Shown piece after piece: positions 34,771-43,903 of a DNA stretch of 64,000 bases. Source of the stretch: Alphaproteobacteria bacterium (GTDB lineage Bacteria > Pseudomonadota > Alphaproteobacteria > Acetobacterales > Acetobacteraceae); the NCBI GenBank assembly GCA_026400815.1, contig JAPLOI010000017.1, positions 24,631 to 88,630 on the forward strand, read 5' to 3'. How positions within the stretch are numbered: position 1 is the first letter of the stretch; every line of letters starts with the position of its first letter. The notes beneath the pieces were generated by a model, which had not been told where the DNA came from, made no database searches, and saw only the letters and a program-made list of their open reading frames with translations. Both the position numbers and the translations under genes were made by a program.

Positions 34771-37554
34771 ATGCTCAAGAAAATGATCCTCGCCCTCGTG
34801 GTCCTGGGCGTGCTGGCCGGCGGCGGCGGTGTCGCCTGGTTCAAGTTCATGCGCCCGGTCGATCCCTTCGGCGCCGCCAAGGCCGCCATGGACAAAGGGG
34901 ACCTGCGCACCGCCCAGATCGAGCTGCGCAACACCGTGCGCACCGATCCCAACAACGCGGAGGCGCATTTCCGCCTCGGCGCCGTGCAGCTGCGCATGGG
35001 CGACCCGGTCTCCGCCGAGCGCAGCCTGCGCCAGGCCCGCGACAACGGCTTCGACCCGCGCCCGATCGTCCCGCTCCTGGCCCAGACCTACATGGCCCAG
35101 GGCAAGTTCCGCGAGCTGCTGAAAGATTTCCCCCTCGCCCAAACCCCGCAAGACACGCAGGGCGCCATGCTCGTCATGCGCGGCACCTCGCACCTGCAAC
35201 TCGGCGAGATCGACGAAGCCCAGGCCGCCTTCCTCGAAGCCGAGAAGGCCGCCCCCGCCGCGGTGGAGCCGCCGCTCTCCATGGCCCGCGTGCTGCTCGC
35301 CCGCCGCGACTTCCAGGGCGCGGAGCAGCGCGTGGACCGCGCCCTCACGCTGAACGCCCGCTCGCCAGAGGCGCTGGTGCTGAAGGCCCAGCTGCTCAAC
35401 CTGCGCGGCGACCGCCGCAACAGCCTCTCGGCACTCGATTCCGCCATCCAGCAAGCCCCCGCCATGCTCGCCGCGCGGCTGGAGCGCGCCAACCTCCTCG
35501 TCGCCCTGGGCGACGACGCCAAGGCGAAGGAGGATGTCGCCACCGTGCTGCGCATGGAGCCGCGCAGCGCCGGCGGCATCTACCTGCAGGCCGTGCTCGC
35601 CGCCCGCGCGCGCGATTTCCAGACCGCGGATGCCTCCCTCACCCAGATCGCCAACCTGCTGCCCCGCTTCCCGCGCGGCTACTATTTCCTCGGCGTGGTG
35701 AAGTTCAACCTCGGCCAGGGCGAGCAGGCCCTCGATGCCGCCCAGCGCTTCGTCCAGCGCAACCCCACCGACCTCGACGGCCTCAAGCTGCTCGCCCGCG
35801 TCAACATCGCCGCCCAGCGCGCCACAGAGGGCGTGCAGGTGCTGCGCAAGGCCATCGCCGACGGCGTGCAGGCCGATGCCGAAGTATATGACATCATGGG
35901 CCGCGCCCTGGCGCAGGACGGCAAGCCGCGCGAGGCGCTGGAGGCCTTCGAGCAGGCCGCCAAGCTCGCCCCCGAAAATGCCGACATCGTCACCCGCCTC
36001 GCCGCCATGCGCCTCGGCATGGGCGACGCCACCGGCGCCGCCCGCGACCTCGATACCTCCCTCGAACTCTCCCCGCGCCAGGTCGATGCCAACGAGGCCC
36101 TGATCGTCGCCGCCCTGGCCGCCGGCGACATCGAGCGCGCCAGCACCGCCCTGGAACGCGCCAAGCAGTCCGGCCTGAAGTCGGAGAACCTCGCCGTGCT
36201 GGAAGGCCTCGTGCTCTCCGGCCAGCTCAAGTTCGATGCCGCGCGCGCCGCCTACATCAACGCCCTGCGCGACTATCCGGGCTCGCTGCGCGCCCGCTTC
36301 AACCTCGCCCGCCTCGCCAACATGCAGGGCCGTAACGGCGAGGTGGAGCAGTATCTCGGCGACATCCTGCGCCAGGAACCGGCCAACGAGCAGGCGCTCA
36401 CCATGATGGCCGGCGTGTTCGCCAGCGATGGCCGCCTCACCCGCGCCATCAGCCTGGCCGAGGCCGCCCGCACCGCCGCCCCCGCCAACCCCGGCGTCGC
36501 CGCCCTGCTCGCCGATCTCTATGTCCGCAACAACGAGGCCCGCCGCGCGCTGGAGGTCACGGATGCGGCCATGAAAGACCTACAGACCCCGCCGCCCAAC
36601 CTCATCCTGGCGCGCGCCCGCGCCCAGGTCACCCTCGGCCTGCTGAAGGAGGCGCAGGAAGGCTTCCGCCTGATCCTCGCCGCCGACCCCTCCGACATCG
36701 GCGCCCGCCGCGCCCTGGTCGAGATCATGCTGCGCGACAACAGCCCGGATTCGGCCCGTGCCCTGCTGCGCGACGGCCTCGCCGCCCAGCCCGGCCACCC
36801 CGCCCTCATCCAAACGCTCATCGGCATCGACCTGCGCGAAGGCCAGCCCGCCCGCGCGCTCACCACCCTGGCCGAGCTGCAGAAAGACCCGCGCAACCTG
36901 CCCGCCTCGCGCGGCCTGCGCGGCGACATCTACATGAACGGCAACAACTTCGTCGCCGCCGCCCAGGCCTATCTCGACGACTTCAACGAAGCCCCGCGCC
37001 CCGACCTCGTGCTGCGCGCCGCCAACGCACTCGGCGCCGCCAACCGCCCCGCGGAGGCCAGCCGCCTGCTCACCGACTGGGTGGCAAAGGCGCCGGATGA
37101 CATGAACGCCCGCCTGGCGCTCATCTCCTACGACATCGCCGCCCGCCGCCACTCGGAGGCGGAGGCACAGCTGACCCAGGTGCTGGAAAAGCAGCCGCTC
37201 AACCCGGTCGCGCTCAACAACCTCGCCTGGCTCTACCACCTCAAGAACGACCCCCGCGCCCGCGCCCTGGCCCAAAGGGCCTGGCTGCTCGCACCCAGCG
37301 CCCAGGTCGCCGACACGCTGGGCTGGATCCTCACCAGCCAGGGCGAGGCCGTCGCCGCCCTGCCGCTGCTGCGCCAGGCCGCCCGCGAACTGCCTAACGA
37401 GCCCACCATCCAGTACCACCTCACCGTCGCCCTGTCGGAAGCCGGCATCCGCGACGAGGCCATCACCATCCTGCGCCCCCTCGCCGCCGGCACCGCCACC
37501 TTCGACGAGAAAGACGACGCCACCCGCCTGCTGGAACGCCTCAACCGCCGCTGA
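34771..37554 (+). CDS. prsT: PrsT, XrtA-system TPR protein
   Basis: A 927-residue protein anchored by one N-terminal helix (ILALVVLGVLAGGGGVAW) and otherwise made almost wholly of tetratricopeptide repeats, for example AHFRLGAVQLRMGDPVSAER and NPVALNNLAWLYHLKNDPRA near the C-terminus. The length and placement directly after prsR match the PEP-CTERM-system TPR protein PrsT. It may scaffold assembly or secretion at the membrane. It is probably a lipoprotein-like or membrane-anchored periplasmic protein, but no lipobox is present. Confidence 0.92.
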   Translation: MLKKMILALVVLGVLAGGGGVAWFKFMRPVDPFGAAKAAMDKGDLRTAQIELRNTVRTDPNNAEAHFRLGAVQLRMGDPVSAERSLRQARDNGFDPRPIVPLLAQTYMAQGKFRELLKDFPLAQTPQDTQGAMLVMRGTSHLQLGEIDEAQAAFLEAEKAAPAAVEPPLSMARVLLARRDFQGAEQRVDRALTLNARSPEALVLKAQLLNLRGDRRNSLSALDSAIQQAPAMLAARLERANLLVALGDDAKAKEDVATVLRMEPRSAGGIYLQAVLAARARDFQTADASLTQIANLLPRFPRGYYFLGVVKFNLGQGEQALDAAQRFVQRNPTDLDGLKLLARVNIAAQRATEGVQVLRKAIADGVQADAEVYDIMGRALAQDGKPREALEAFEQAAKLAPENADIVTRLAAMRLGMGDATGAARDLDTSLELSPRQVDANEALIVAALAAGDIERASTALERAKQSGLKSENLAVLEGLVLSGQLKFDAARAAYINALRDYPGSLRARFNLARLANMQGRNGEVEQYLGDILRQEPANEQALTMMAGVFASDGRLTRAISLAEAARTAAPANPGVAALLADLYVRNNEARRALEVTDAAMKDLQTPPPNLILARARAQVTLGLLKEAQEGFRLILAADPSDIGARRALVEIMLRDNSPDSARALLRDGLAAQPGHPALIQTLIGIDLREGQPARALTTLAELQKDPRNLPASRGLRGDIYMNGNNFVAAAQAYLDDFNEAPRPDLVLRAANALGAANRPAEASRLLTDWVAKAPDDMNARLALISYDIAARRHSEAEAQLTQVLEKQPLNPVALNNLAWLYHLKNDPRARALAQRAWLLAPSAQVADTLGWILTSQGEAVAALPLLRQAARELPNEPTIQYHLTVALSEAGIRDEAITILRPLAAGTATFDEKDDATRLLERLNRR

Positions 37555-37561
37555 ACCACCC

Positions 37562-38761
37562 GTGGCCACGCAACTGCGCCTTCTCACCTTCACCACGCTG
37601 TTCCCCAACGCGGCGCAGCCCAACCACGGCATCTTCGTCGAGAACCGGCTGCGCCACCTGGTGGCAGATACCGGCACCGAAGCCACGGTGCTGGCCCCCA
37701 CCTGGTGGTTCCCCTCCACCCACAAGCGCTTCGGCGCCTGGGCGTCCTATGCCGCCGTGCCCCGCCACGAACAGCGCCACGGCCTCGCCGTGCACCACCC
37801 GCGCGCCCTCACCATGCCCAAGCTCGGCATGTACACCGCCCCCTACGCCCTCTACCGCGCCGCAAGCCGCGAACTGCGCCGCTTCATGGCCCAGGGCCAA
37901 CGCTTCGACGCGATCGACGCCCACTACCTCTACCCCGACGGGGTCGCCGCCCTCTTTCTCGCCCGCGAATTCCGCCTTCCACTGGCCATCACCGCCCGCG
38001 GCTCCGATGTCACGGAACTGCCGGACTACGCCCTCCCCCGCGCCCAGATCCGCCGCGCCATCGCCGGCGCCGATGCCCTCATCGCCGTCAGCGCCGGCCT
38101 CAAGCGCCGCCTGGTCGAACTCGGCGCGCCCGATGAAAAAGTCACCGTCCTGCGCAACGGTATCGACACCACGCTCTTCCACCCCGGCCCCTGGCCCGAC
38201 ATCGCTGGCCGCGATGCCATGCGCGCCCGCCTCGGCCTTACCGGCCCCACCCTCATCTCCGTCGGCGGCCTCATCCCGCGCAAGCGCCACCACCTCGCCA
38301 TCGACGCCATGGCCCTGCTCCCCGGCGCCACCCTGCTGATCCTCGGCGCCGGCCCGGAACACGCGGCCCTCGAAGCCCGCGCCACCCAGCGCGGCGTGGC
38401 CGACCGCGTCCGCCTGCTCGGCCCCCGCCCGCACGCCGAGCTACCCGCCTACTACGCCGCCGCCGACCTCTCCATCCTCGCCTCCTCGCGCGAAGGCTGG
38501 GCCAACGTGCTGCTGGAATCCATGGCCTGCGGCACCCCCGTCGTGGCCAGCGACATCCCGGGCAACCCCGAAGTCGTGCAACGCCGAGACGCCGGACTCA
38601 TCGTCCAGCACAACACCGCCGAAGGCATCGCCGAAGCGGTGAAGGACCTCCTCGCCACCCCGCCCGACCGCGCCGCCACGCGCCGCTACGCCGAAGGCTT
38701 CGGCTGGGCAGAGACCAGCACCGGGCAGCTGGCCCTGTTCCGCCGGATCACCGGGGGGTGA
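37562..38761 (+). CDS. Family 4 glycosyltransferase
   Basis: A 399-residue GT-B enzyme starting at a GTG 7 bp after prsT. It opens LRLLTFTTLFPNAAQPNHGI, and the C-terminal donor domain includes LISVGGLIPRKRHHLAIDA, DLSILASSREGWANVLLESM and ACGTPVVASDIPGNPEVV, the EX7E region of GT4. It probably adds a sugar to the repeat unit of the exopolysaccharide. It is the last gene of the tight plus-strand operon; a hairpin repeat follows immediately. Confidence 0.92.
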   Translation: MATQLRLLTFTTLFPNAAQPNHGIFVENRLRHLVADTGTEATVLAPTWWFPSTHKRFGAWASYAAVPRHEQRHGLAVHHPRALTMPKLGMYTAPYALYRAASRELRRFMAQGQRFDAIDAHYLYPDGVAALFLAREFRLPLAITARGSDVTELPDYALPRAQIRRAIAGADALIAVSAGLKRRLVELGAPDEKVTVLRNGIDTTLFHPGPWPDIAGRDAMRARLGLTGPTLISVGGLIPRKRHHLAIDAMALLPGATLLILGAGPEHAALEARATQRGVADRVRLLGPRPHAELPAYYAAADLSILASSREGWANVLLESMACGTPVVASDIPGNPEVVQRRDAGLIVQHNTAEGIAEAVKDLLATPPDRAATRRYAEGFGWAETSTGQLALFRRITGG

Positions 38762-38770
38762 AGGAAGGAA

Positions 38771-38906
38771 GCAAGATTCTTCTTTTTCTGAAGAAAAAGA
38801 AGCAAAAAGACTTTTTTGACCTGGCCTCGATCTATCCGTCTGGCGCGCGCACTAAAACGAATAAAAGTTTTTTGGTTCTTTTTTTCAAAAAAGAACGCTC
38901 TTTCTT
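38771..38906 (+). repeat. Composite AT-rich hairpin repeat, copy 3
   Basis: The same two-module composite as at 17627-17749 and in the same orientation. The plus module is around 38773-38815, with TTCTTTTTC, TGAA, GAAAAAGAA, GCAAAAA and GACTTTTTT, and looks like a real intrinsic terminator for the glycosyltransferase operon. The minus module is at about 38863-38905 and abuts the start codon of the flippase gene. The two outer modules are nearly identical to copy 2 while the ~45 bp between them differ. Confidence 0.8.
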
Positions 38907-40373
38907 ATGTCATTAAGAAAAATCTTCTCCGCCACCCTCTGGGTCGTCGCCGCCCGCTGGGGCTTGCGCGCCATTGGCCTGATCAGCACCGTCATCCTCG
39001 CCCGCCTGCTCACGCCGGCCGATTTCGGCGTCGTCGCCTTGGCCATGCTCGTCGTCGGCCTGATCGAGATCGTCAATGAAACCGGCCTGGCCATCTACAT
39101 CATCCGCCACCCCAACCCGCAGCGCAGCCATTTCGACACCGTCTTCACCCTGCAGTTGATCGTCGGCGCCGCCCTCACGCTCACCATTTTCGCCATCGCC
39201 CCACTCGGCGCCGCCTTCTTCCGCACGCCGGAGATCGAGCCGGTCATCCAGCTTCTCTCCCTGCGTTCCCTGCTCTGGGGGCTGGAGAACCCGGGCATCA
39301 TCTGGTTCCGCAAGAACATGGTGTTCCAGAAGGAATTCCAGCTCCTGGTCGGCGCCAAGCTCGGCTCCTTCGCCATCACCCTGGTCGCCGCCATCCTGCT
39401 GCGCAGCTACTGGGCGCTGGCCATCGGCATCATCTCCGGCGGCGTCATCACCGTGATCCTGTCCTACGTGCTGCACCCCTACCGCCCGCGCCTCAGCCTC
39501 GCGGAAGGGCGCGACGCCTGGAGCTTCTCCACCTGGATGTTGCTGGTCCACGTGCTGGAATTCGCCAACATGCGCATCGACGAGGTCATCGTCGGCCGCA
39601 CCCGCACCACAACGGAGATGGGCTACTACAACGTCGCCTCCGACATCGCCGCCACCCCGGTGCAGGAGCTGGTCTATCCCATGACCCGCGTCTGGCTCCC
39701 TGCCTTCGCCCAACTGGCAGACGACCCCGATGCCCTGGAACGCACCTACCGCTGGATCATCGCCGCCGTCGGCATCCTCGCCCTCTCGATCGGCGTCGGC
39801 CTCGCCCTGGTCGCGCACGACGCCGCCCTGCTCGTGCTCGGTGCCCAATGGCTCCCCGCCGTGCCCGTCATGCAGATCCTTGCCGTCACCGCTTCACTCT
39901 CCGCCATCACCCTGCCGCTCGGCTCCGTCCTCGGCGCCACCGGGGACCCGCGCGTCGTGCTCTTCCTGCACGCCACCCGCAGCGCGCTGCTGCTCGCCGC
40001 CCTGATCCCCGCCGCCCTCTGGTACGGCCTGGCCGAAATCGCCCTCGGCCGCGCCATCGCCACCGCGCTGTCCGTCGCCATCGCCTTCACGGTGTTCGAA
40101 CGCGCCACCGGCCTGCCCATCTTCACCCTGGCCCGCGGCCTGGCCCGCCCCGCCGGTGCCGCCCTTGCCATGGCCGCCGCCGTGCTCACCCTCCAGGCTG
40201 CGCTGCCAGACCTGCCGCTGCTACGCCTCCCCCTCTCCATTGCCACCGGCGCCCTCACCTTCGCCGCCGTTCAGCTGGCCCTCTGGGCACTCGCCGGCAG
40301 GCCGGAAGGGGTGGAGCGCGATGCCCTCGCGTGGATCAGGGCGAAGGCAAAGGCGTTTCCTACCGCCCCTTGA
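38907..40373 (+). CDS. Wzx-type lipopolysaccharide/exopolysaccharide flippase
   Basis: A 488-residue MOP-superfamily flippase with about 12-14 hydrophobic segments. The opening KIFSATLWVVAARWGLRAIG and TVILARLLTPADFGVVALA are typical of oligosaccharide flippases, as are FRKNMVFQKEFQLLVGAK and the DEVIVGRTRTTTEMGYYNVA block. It would move the lipid-linked repeat unit across the inner membrane and so complete the locus. It lies outside copy 3 of the repeat, so it may have its own promoter. The 3' end overlaps the convergent enoyl-CoA hydratase gene by 14 bp. Confidence 0.9.
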   Translation: MSLRKIFSATLWVVAARWGLRAIGLISTVILARLLTPADFGVVALAMLVVGLIEIVNETGLAIYIIRHPNPQRSHFDTVFTLQLIVGAALTLTIFAIAPLGAAFFRTPEIEPVIQLLSLRSLLWGLENPGIIWFRKNMVFQKEFQLLVGAKLGSFAITLVAAILLRSYWALAIGIISGGVITVILSYVLHPYRPRLSLAEGRDAWSFSTWMLLVHVLEFANMRIDEVIVGRTRTTTEMGYYNVASDIAATPVQELVYPMTRVWLPAFAQLADDPDALERTYRWIIAAVGILALSIGVGLALVAHDAALLVLGAQWLPAVPVMQILAVTASLSAITLPLGSVLGATGDPRVVLFLHATRSALLLAALIPAALWYGLAEIALGRAIATALSVAIAFTVFERATGLPIFTLARGLARPAGAALAMAAAVLTLQAALPDLPLLRLPLSIATGALTFAAVQLALWALAGRPEGVERDALAWIRAKAKAFPTAP

Positions 40374-41154
40374 ACGCCGGCTTCCGCTTTTCCAGAAACG
40401 CCTTCCGAGCCTCCTTGGAGTCTTCGCTCGCAAACGCCTTATGGATATTCGCCACCTCGTACCGCAGCTGCGTGGTCATGTCCGCCGAATACATCGAAGC
40501 ATTCATCACCCGCTTCAGCAGCCGCAGCGTCACCGGCGACCAGGCGCACAGCATCTCGCAGTATTCCGCCAGCCGCGCTGCCAGCTTGTCGTCATCCACC
40601 GTCTCGCCCGCCATGCCCCAGGCCACCGCCTCATCGCCCTGCAGCGTGCGATTCTCCATCATGAAGCGCATGGCCTTTTCGTAGCCCATCGCCTGCGGCA
40701 ACGTGATCGAAAGCCCGGCATCCGGCGAAGCCCCGATGCGCGTGTACCCCGCCATCAGCCGCGCCCCGCGCGCCAGAATGCGCGCATCCGCCGCCATCGC
40801 CAGGCCCAGCCCCGCGCCCACCGCCGCCCCGTTCACCCCGGCCACCACCGGCTTCTCGCAGCGCTGCCGCGCGGCCAGCAGGAAGTTGCCCACCCAGCCC
40901 ACATCATCCAGCTGCGCCGTCAGCGGCGAATGCGGCGAATAGGGCGCGCTGCCAGTCAGATCGAGCCCGGCGCAGAACGTATCCCCCGCCCCGGTCAGCG
41001 CGATCACCCACACGTTGTCGTCCTTGGCCGCCGCGTCGATCGCCTCCACCACGCCCCAGGCCAGCTGCTGGCTCAGCGCGTTCTTCTTCTCCGGCCGGTT
41101 GAGCGTGATCGTGCGCACATGCCCGCGATCCACGGACGTGACGAGGTCGGACAT
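40360..41154 (-). CDS. Enoyl-CoA hydratase/isomerase family protein
   Basis: A 264-residue crotonase-fold enzyme. Recognised blocks are RTITLNRPEKKNALSQQL, the oxyanion-hole segment DTFCAGLDLTGS, and VNGAAVGAGLGLAMAADARI, followed by YTRIGASPDAGLSITLPQAM. The Asp in SPDAG replaces one of the usual hydratase glutamates, so the exact reaction (hydratase, isomerase or other) is not certain. It starts at 41154 and is divergent from the globin gene 89 bp away. The promoter must lie in this short gap. Confidence 0.88.
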   Translation of the reverse strand: MSDLVTSVDRGHVRTITLNRPEKKNALSQQLAWGVVEAIDAAAKDDNVWVIALTGAGDTFCAGLDLTGSAPYSPHSPLTAQLDDVGWVGNFLLAARQRCEKPVVAGVNGAAVGAGLGLAMAADARILARGARLMAGYTRIGASPDAGLSITLPQAMGYEKAMRFMMENRTLQGDEAVAWGMAGETVDDDKLAARLAEYCEMLCAWSPVTLRLLKRVMNASMYSADMTTQLRYEVANIHKAFASEDSKEARKAFLEKRKPAFKGR

Positions 41155-41243
41155 TGTTTCCTCCACTTGGCTTCGGTCTGCCCCGCATCATGGCGCCCTC
41201 TGCCCGCCTTGTCGCCCCGCCCGCAAGATGGAACGCTGCCCCC

Positions 41244-41648
41244 ATGTCCGACCCAGCCCCCACCCAATCCCCCTACGACCGCATCGGCGGCGAACCCACC
41301 ATCCGCCGCCTGGTGGAACGCTTCTACGACCTGATGGAAACCACGCGGGAAGGCCACGCCGCCCGCGCCATCCACGGCCCGGATCTCGGCCCCAGCCGCG
41401 AAAAACTGTTCATGTACTTCACCGGCTGGCTCGGCGGCCCACCCCTGTTCACCGACCGCTACGGCCCCCCCATGCTCCGCCGCCGCCACCTCCACGCCGC
41501 CATCGCCACCCTGGAAATCGAAGCCTGGCTCACCTGCTTCCGCCAGGCCTGGTCCGAAACCGTCAACGACCCACCCCTCACCGCTGTCCTCATGCCCCAG
41601 ATCGAAAACCTCGCCCGCCACATGCGCACCCGGGAAGACCAGGCATAA
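41244..41648 (+). CDS. Group II truncated haemoglobin
   Basis: A 134-residue 2/2 haemoglobin. The opening YDRIGGEPTIRRLVERFYDLM is characteristic. MYFTGWLGGPPLFTDRYG contains the TrHbII WLGGP-type turn, the proximal His is in RRRHLHAAI, and Trp G8 is in IEAWLTCFRQAW. Such proteins bind oxygen, NO or peroxide. The ATG at 41244 is chosen by homology over the longer frame from 41154. A hairpin repeat directly after the stop probably ends the transcript. Confidence 0.92.
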   Translation: MSDPAPTQSPYDRIGGEPTIRRLVERFYDLMETTREGHAARAIHGPDLGPSREKLFMYFTGWLGGPPLFTDRYGPPMLRRRHLHAAIATLEIEAWLTCFRQAWSETVNDPPLTAVLMPQIENLARHMRTREDQA

Positions 41649-41649
41649 G

Positions 41650-41692
41650 AAAGGACGTTCTTTTTCTGAAGAAAAAGAACCAAAAAGACTTT
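41650..41692 (+). repeat. Half copy of the AT-rich hairpin repeat (terminator-like)
   Basis: One plus-orientation module: AAAG, GACGTTCTTTTTC, loop TGAA, GAAAAAGAAC, CAAAAA bulge, GACTTTC. It begins 2 bp after the stop of the truncated haemoglobin gene and has the shape of the plus modules at 17627-17667 and 38773-38815. The partner minus module is absent. Confidence 0.75.
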
Positions 41693-41908
41693 CCCGACAC
41701 GTACGTCACCACCCCGCGTAGGGCGGAACGCGAAGCGGTTCCGCCATCTTCCTCCTCCCTTGCCTTTCTTCTCTGTGCCTCTGTGTCCACTTTCTTACTG
41801 CCATTCCTCGCCCCCAAGAGACCAGGGCGCGAGCGCCACCCCGCCGCCCAGTACGTACGTAAATTATTCCCATTCCCTCCGGTCAAATTGTTAGTTACAA
41901 AATTTCCC
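41693..41908. other. Intergenic region with a GGCGGAAC...GTTCCGCC dyad
   Basis: A gene-free stretch. It contains an imperfect hairpin at about 41723-41746 (GGCGGAAC/GTTCCGCC arms) and a pyrimidine-rich CTCTGTGCCTCTGTGTCC segment of the kind often scattered in bacterial intergenic DNA. The last ~50 bp are AT-rich and could hold the promoter of the following gene. Confidence 0.45.
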
Positions 41909-42406
41909 ATGACCCAGCACGCGCAACCCCAGGAGGCCCCGTCCTCCCCCGCCCAGGCCTTCGCTGCCCTGGCGGGAGAACTGCGCGCGCTCGCCAGCGC
42001 CATCGCCGCCACGCGCGACCCGGTCGCCATCGCGAAAGCCCTCATCCTCCTCGCCCTCGCCCGCATCATCCTCACGCTGGAAACCATGGCCCTCGCCTGG
42101 CAGGAAGGCCGCCTCACCCTCCCGCCCGTCCCGCGTCCGCTGTCCACCCGCCTCGCGTGCGGCGAACGCCTGACCTACGCCCGCACCGCCCCCCGCCGCC
42201 CTCGCGCCCGCCCCCCCATCCAACGGGCGCCCGCCCGAACCGCGCGCACCACCCTCCCGCACCCCATCCAAAGCCCGCGCGCCGCACCCAAGCACCCCCA
42301 CCCCATCCCCATCGCGGCCCCGCCGCACCCCCATCCACCCCAGTTCCGAAAAATCGCCTTCCACGCCTTCAAGCCAACCCACGCCTATTTTATTGCGTTA
42401 TCGTAA
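41909..42406 (+). CDS. Hypothetical protein with helical N-terminus and proline/histidine-rich basic tail
   Basis: A 165-residue protein of unknown function. The first ~75 residues are Ala/Leu-rich and helical, with QAFAALAGELRALASAIAAT and DPVAIAKALILLALARIILT. The rest is basic, low-complexity and rich in Pro, Arg and His. The helical block resembles small hypothetical proteins seen in Acetobacteraceae, but no domain can be named. The start follows an AT-rich leader, which supports a real promoter. The extreme tail composition means part of the frame could be fortuitous. Confidence 0.5.
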   Translation: MTQHAQPQEAPSSPAQAFAALAGELRALASAIAATRDPVAIAKALILLALARIILTLETMALAWQEGRLTLPPVPRPLSTRLACGERLTYARTAPRRPRARPPIQRAPARTARTTLPHPIQSPRAAPKHPHPIPIAAPPHPHPPQFRKIAFHAFKPTHAYFIALS

Positions 42407-42431
42407 TTAAATAAACAAACCCCCGCCTCGC

Positions 42432-43109
42432 CTACCCCACCCCCAACTCCCGCGCGAAATTCGCCCGCGCCGCCCCCTCAAACGCCGCATGCAGCACCGG
42501 CGTCCGAAACAGCCGCTCCGTCTTCGAAATCCCCCGCAGAAACGCCCCCCGCCCCGCCACCCACGCCTCGTCCGACAGATGCCCGAACTCCAACCGCAAC
42601 GCTGCCGTATTGGCATCGAACACCGGCGGCACCTCCCCCAGCGGCGTCAAATCCAGATCCAGCATCCAAACCCGCGCCGCCCAGGCCGCCTCGCCCATCC
42701 CGTCCTCCGGCACCGCCGCCAAATGGTTCGCCGTGGCCAGGATCGTCCCCGTCACCCAGGCAATCCCCTCCCACGGCAACGCCGGCTTCGCGTCCTGCCA
42801 CATCACCGCCGACCGCGCCTCATTGTCCTTCCGCGAAGCGTCATAGATCGCATCGTGATAACAGATCGCGCAGGCCAGCCACTGGTGCCAGGGCGCCTCC
42901 CGCACCACCCCGGCGCCATACGCCAGATGCCGCTCCCACAGCAGCGCCACATGCGCCGTGCCGTGATAGTGCCGGTCCGCCCCCGCCAGCAGCCCCCGCA
43001 ACTCAGCCTTGGCGCCGTCCGAAACCGGCACCAACGCCAGCACCTCGCTCAGGGCATCCGCCACGTCACCACTCCCCAGGGCTTGGCCGCCACGGCCAAC
43101 CCTCGCCAT
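42432..43109 (-). CDS. Predicted metal-dependent HD-superfamily phosphohydrolase
   Basis: A 225-residue HD-domain protein of the COG4339 type. Metal-binding residues are in DRHYHGTAHVALLWERHL, the central ICYHDAIYDA (His-Asp pair) and KDNEARSAVM. Further blocks are TANHLA and MLDLDLTPLGEV, with a basic helix near the C-terminus. These proteins are presumed phosphohydrolases of nucleotides or related compounds; the substrate is unknown. It is divergent from the SDR gene, 26 bp away. Confidence 0.82.
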   Translation of the reverse strand: MARVGRGGQALGSGDVADALSEVLALVPVSDGAKAELRGLLAGADRHYHGTAHVALLWERHLAYGAGVVREAPWHQWLACAICYHDAIYDASRKDNEARSAVMWQDAKPALPWEGIAWVTGTILATANHLAAVPEDGMGEAAWAARVWMLDLDLTPLGEVPPVFDANTAALRLEFGHLSDEAWVAGRGAFLRGISKTERLFRTPVLHAAFEGAARANFARELGVG

Positions 43110-43135
43110 CCTGCCGCTTTCGCAGGAGAACCGCC

Positions 43136-43882
43136 ATGTCCCGCAAGCTCGCCATCATCACCGGAGGTGCCCGCGGCATCGGCCGTGGCTGTGCCCACGC
43201 CCTCGCCGAGAAGGGCCTGAACATCGCCCTCGTCGACCTCCTGCCCGCCGAGATGGAGCGCACCAAGGCCGAGCTGGAAGCCATGGGCGCCACCGTCACC
43301 TGCCACGAGGCCGACGTCTCCGATTTCGCCCGCGCCGCCACCGTGACCGCCGAGATCATGGCCGCCCATGGCCGCATCGACGTGCTGGTGAACAACGCCG
43401 GCCGCGGCAACCCAAAGGGCATCACAGAGATCACGGAAGATGAGTTCGACCGCACCATCGCGGTGAACCTGAAAAGCTGCTTCAACTACATCCATGCCGC
43501 CGTGCCCCACATCCAGGCCGGCGGCGGCGGGCGCATCGTCTCCATGTCCTCGCTCAACGCCTTCTCCGGCGGCGTCACCAGCGCGGTGTCGAAATTCAGC
43601 TACGCCACCGCCAAGGCCGGCATCCTGGGCATGACCCGCGCCCTGGCCAAGGAACTCGGCCCCAGCATCGCCATCAACGCCATCTGCCCCGGCGTGATCG
43701 AAACCGAACTCGGCAACAGCCTCACCAAGGCCCGCGGCCCCGAACTCATGAAAGGCATCGCCCTCGGCCGCCTCGGCACCCCGCAAGACGTCGCCCAACT
43801 CGTCGCCTTCCTCGCCACCGTCGAACCCAACTTCATCACCGGCCAAAGCTTCGTGATCGATGGCTTCCAATGGGTGTGCTGA
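43136..43882 (+). CDS. SDR-family oxidoreductase
   Basis: A 248-residue classical short-chain dehydrogenase. The cofactor motif is IITGGARGIGRG with acidic LVDLLP after beta-2, which favours NAD(H). NNAGRGNPKG follows, and the catalytic Ser and YxxxK are in SMSSLNAFSGG and YATAKAG. The C-terminal region PGVIETELGN and GQSFVIDGFQWV is typical. The substrate is unknown. A good AGGAGAA Shine-Dalgarno precedes the ATG. A large palindrome array begins about 20 bp after the stop. Confidence 0.92.
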   Translation: MSRKLAIITGGARGIGRGCAHALAEKGLNIALVDLLPAEMERTKAELEAMGATVTCHEADVSDFARAATVTAEIMAAHGRIDVLVNNAGRGNPKGITEITEDEFDRTIAVNLKSCFNYIHAAVPHIQAGGGGRIVSMSSLNAFSGGVTSAVSKFSYATAKAGILGMTRALAKELGPSIAINAICPGVIETELGNSLTKARGPELMKGIALGRLGTPQDVAQLVAFLATVEPNFITGQSFVIDGFQWVC

Positions 43883-43903
43883 GGGGGTGAGGCAAGAGAA
43901 GGT

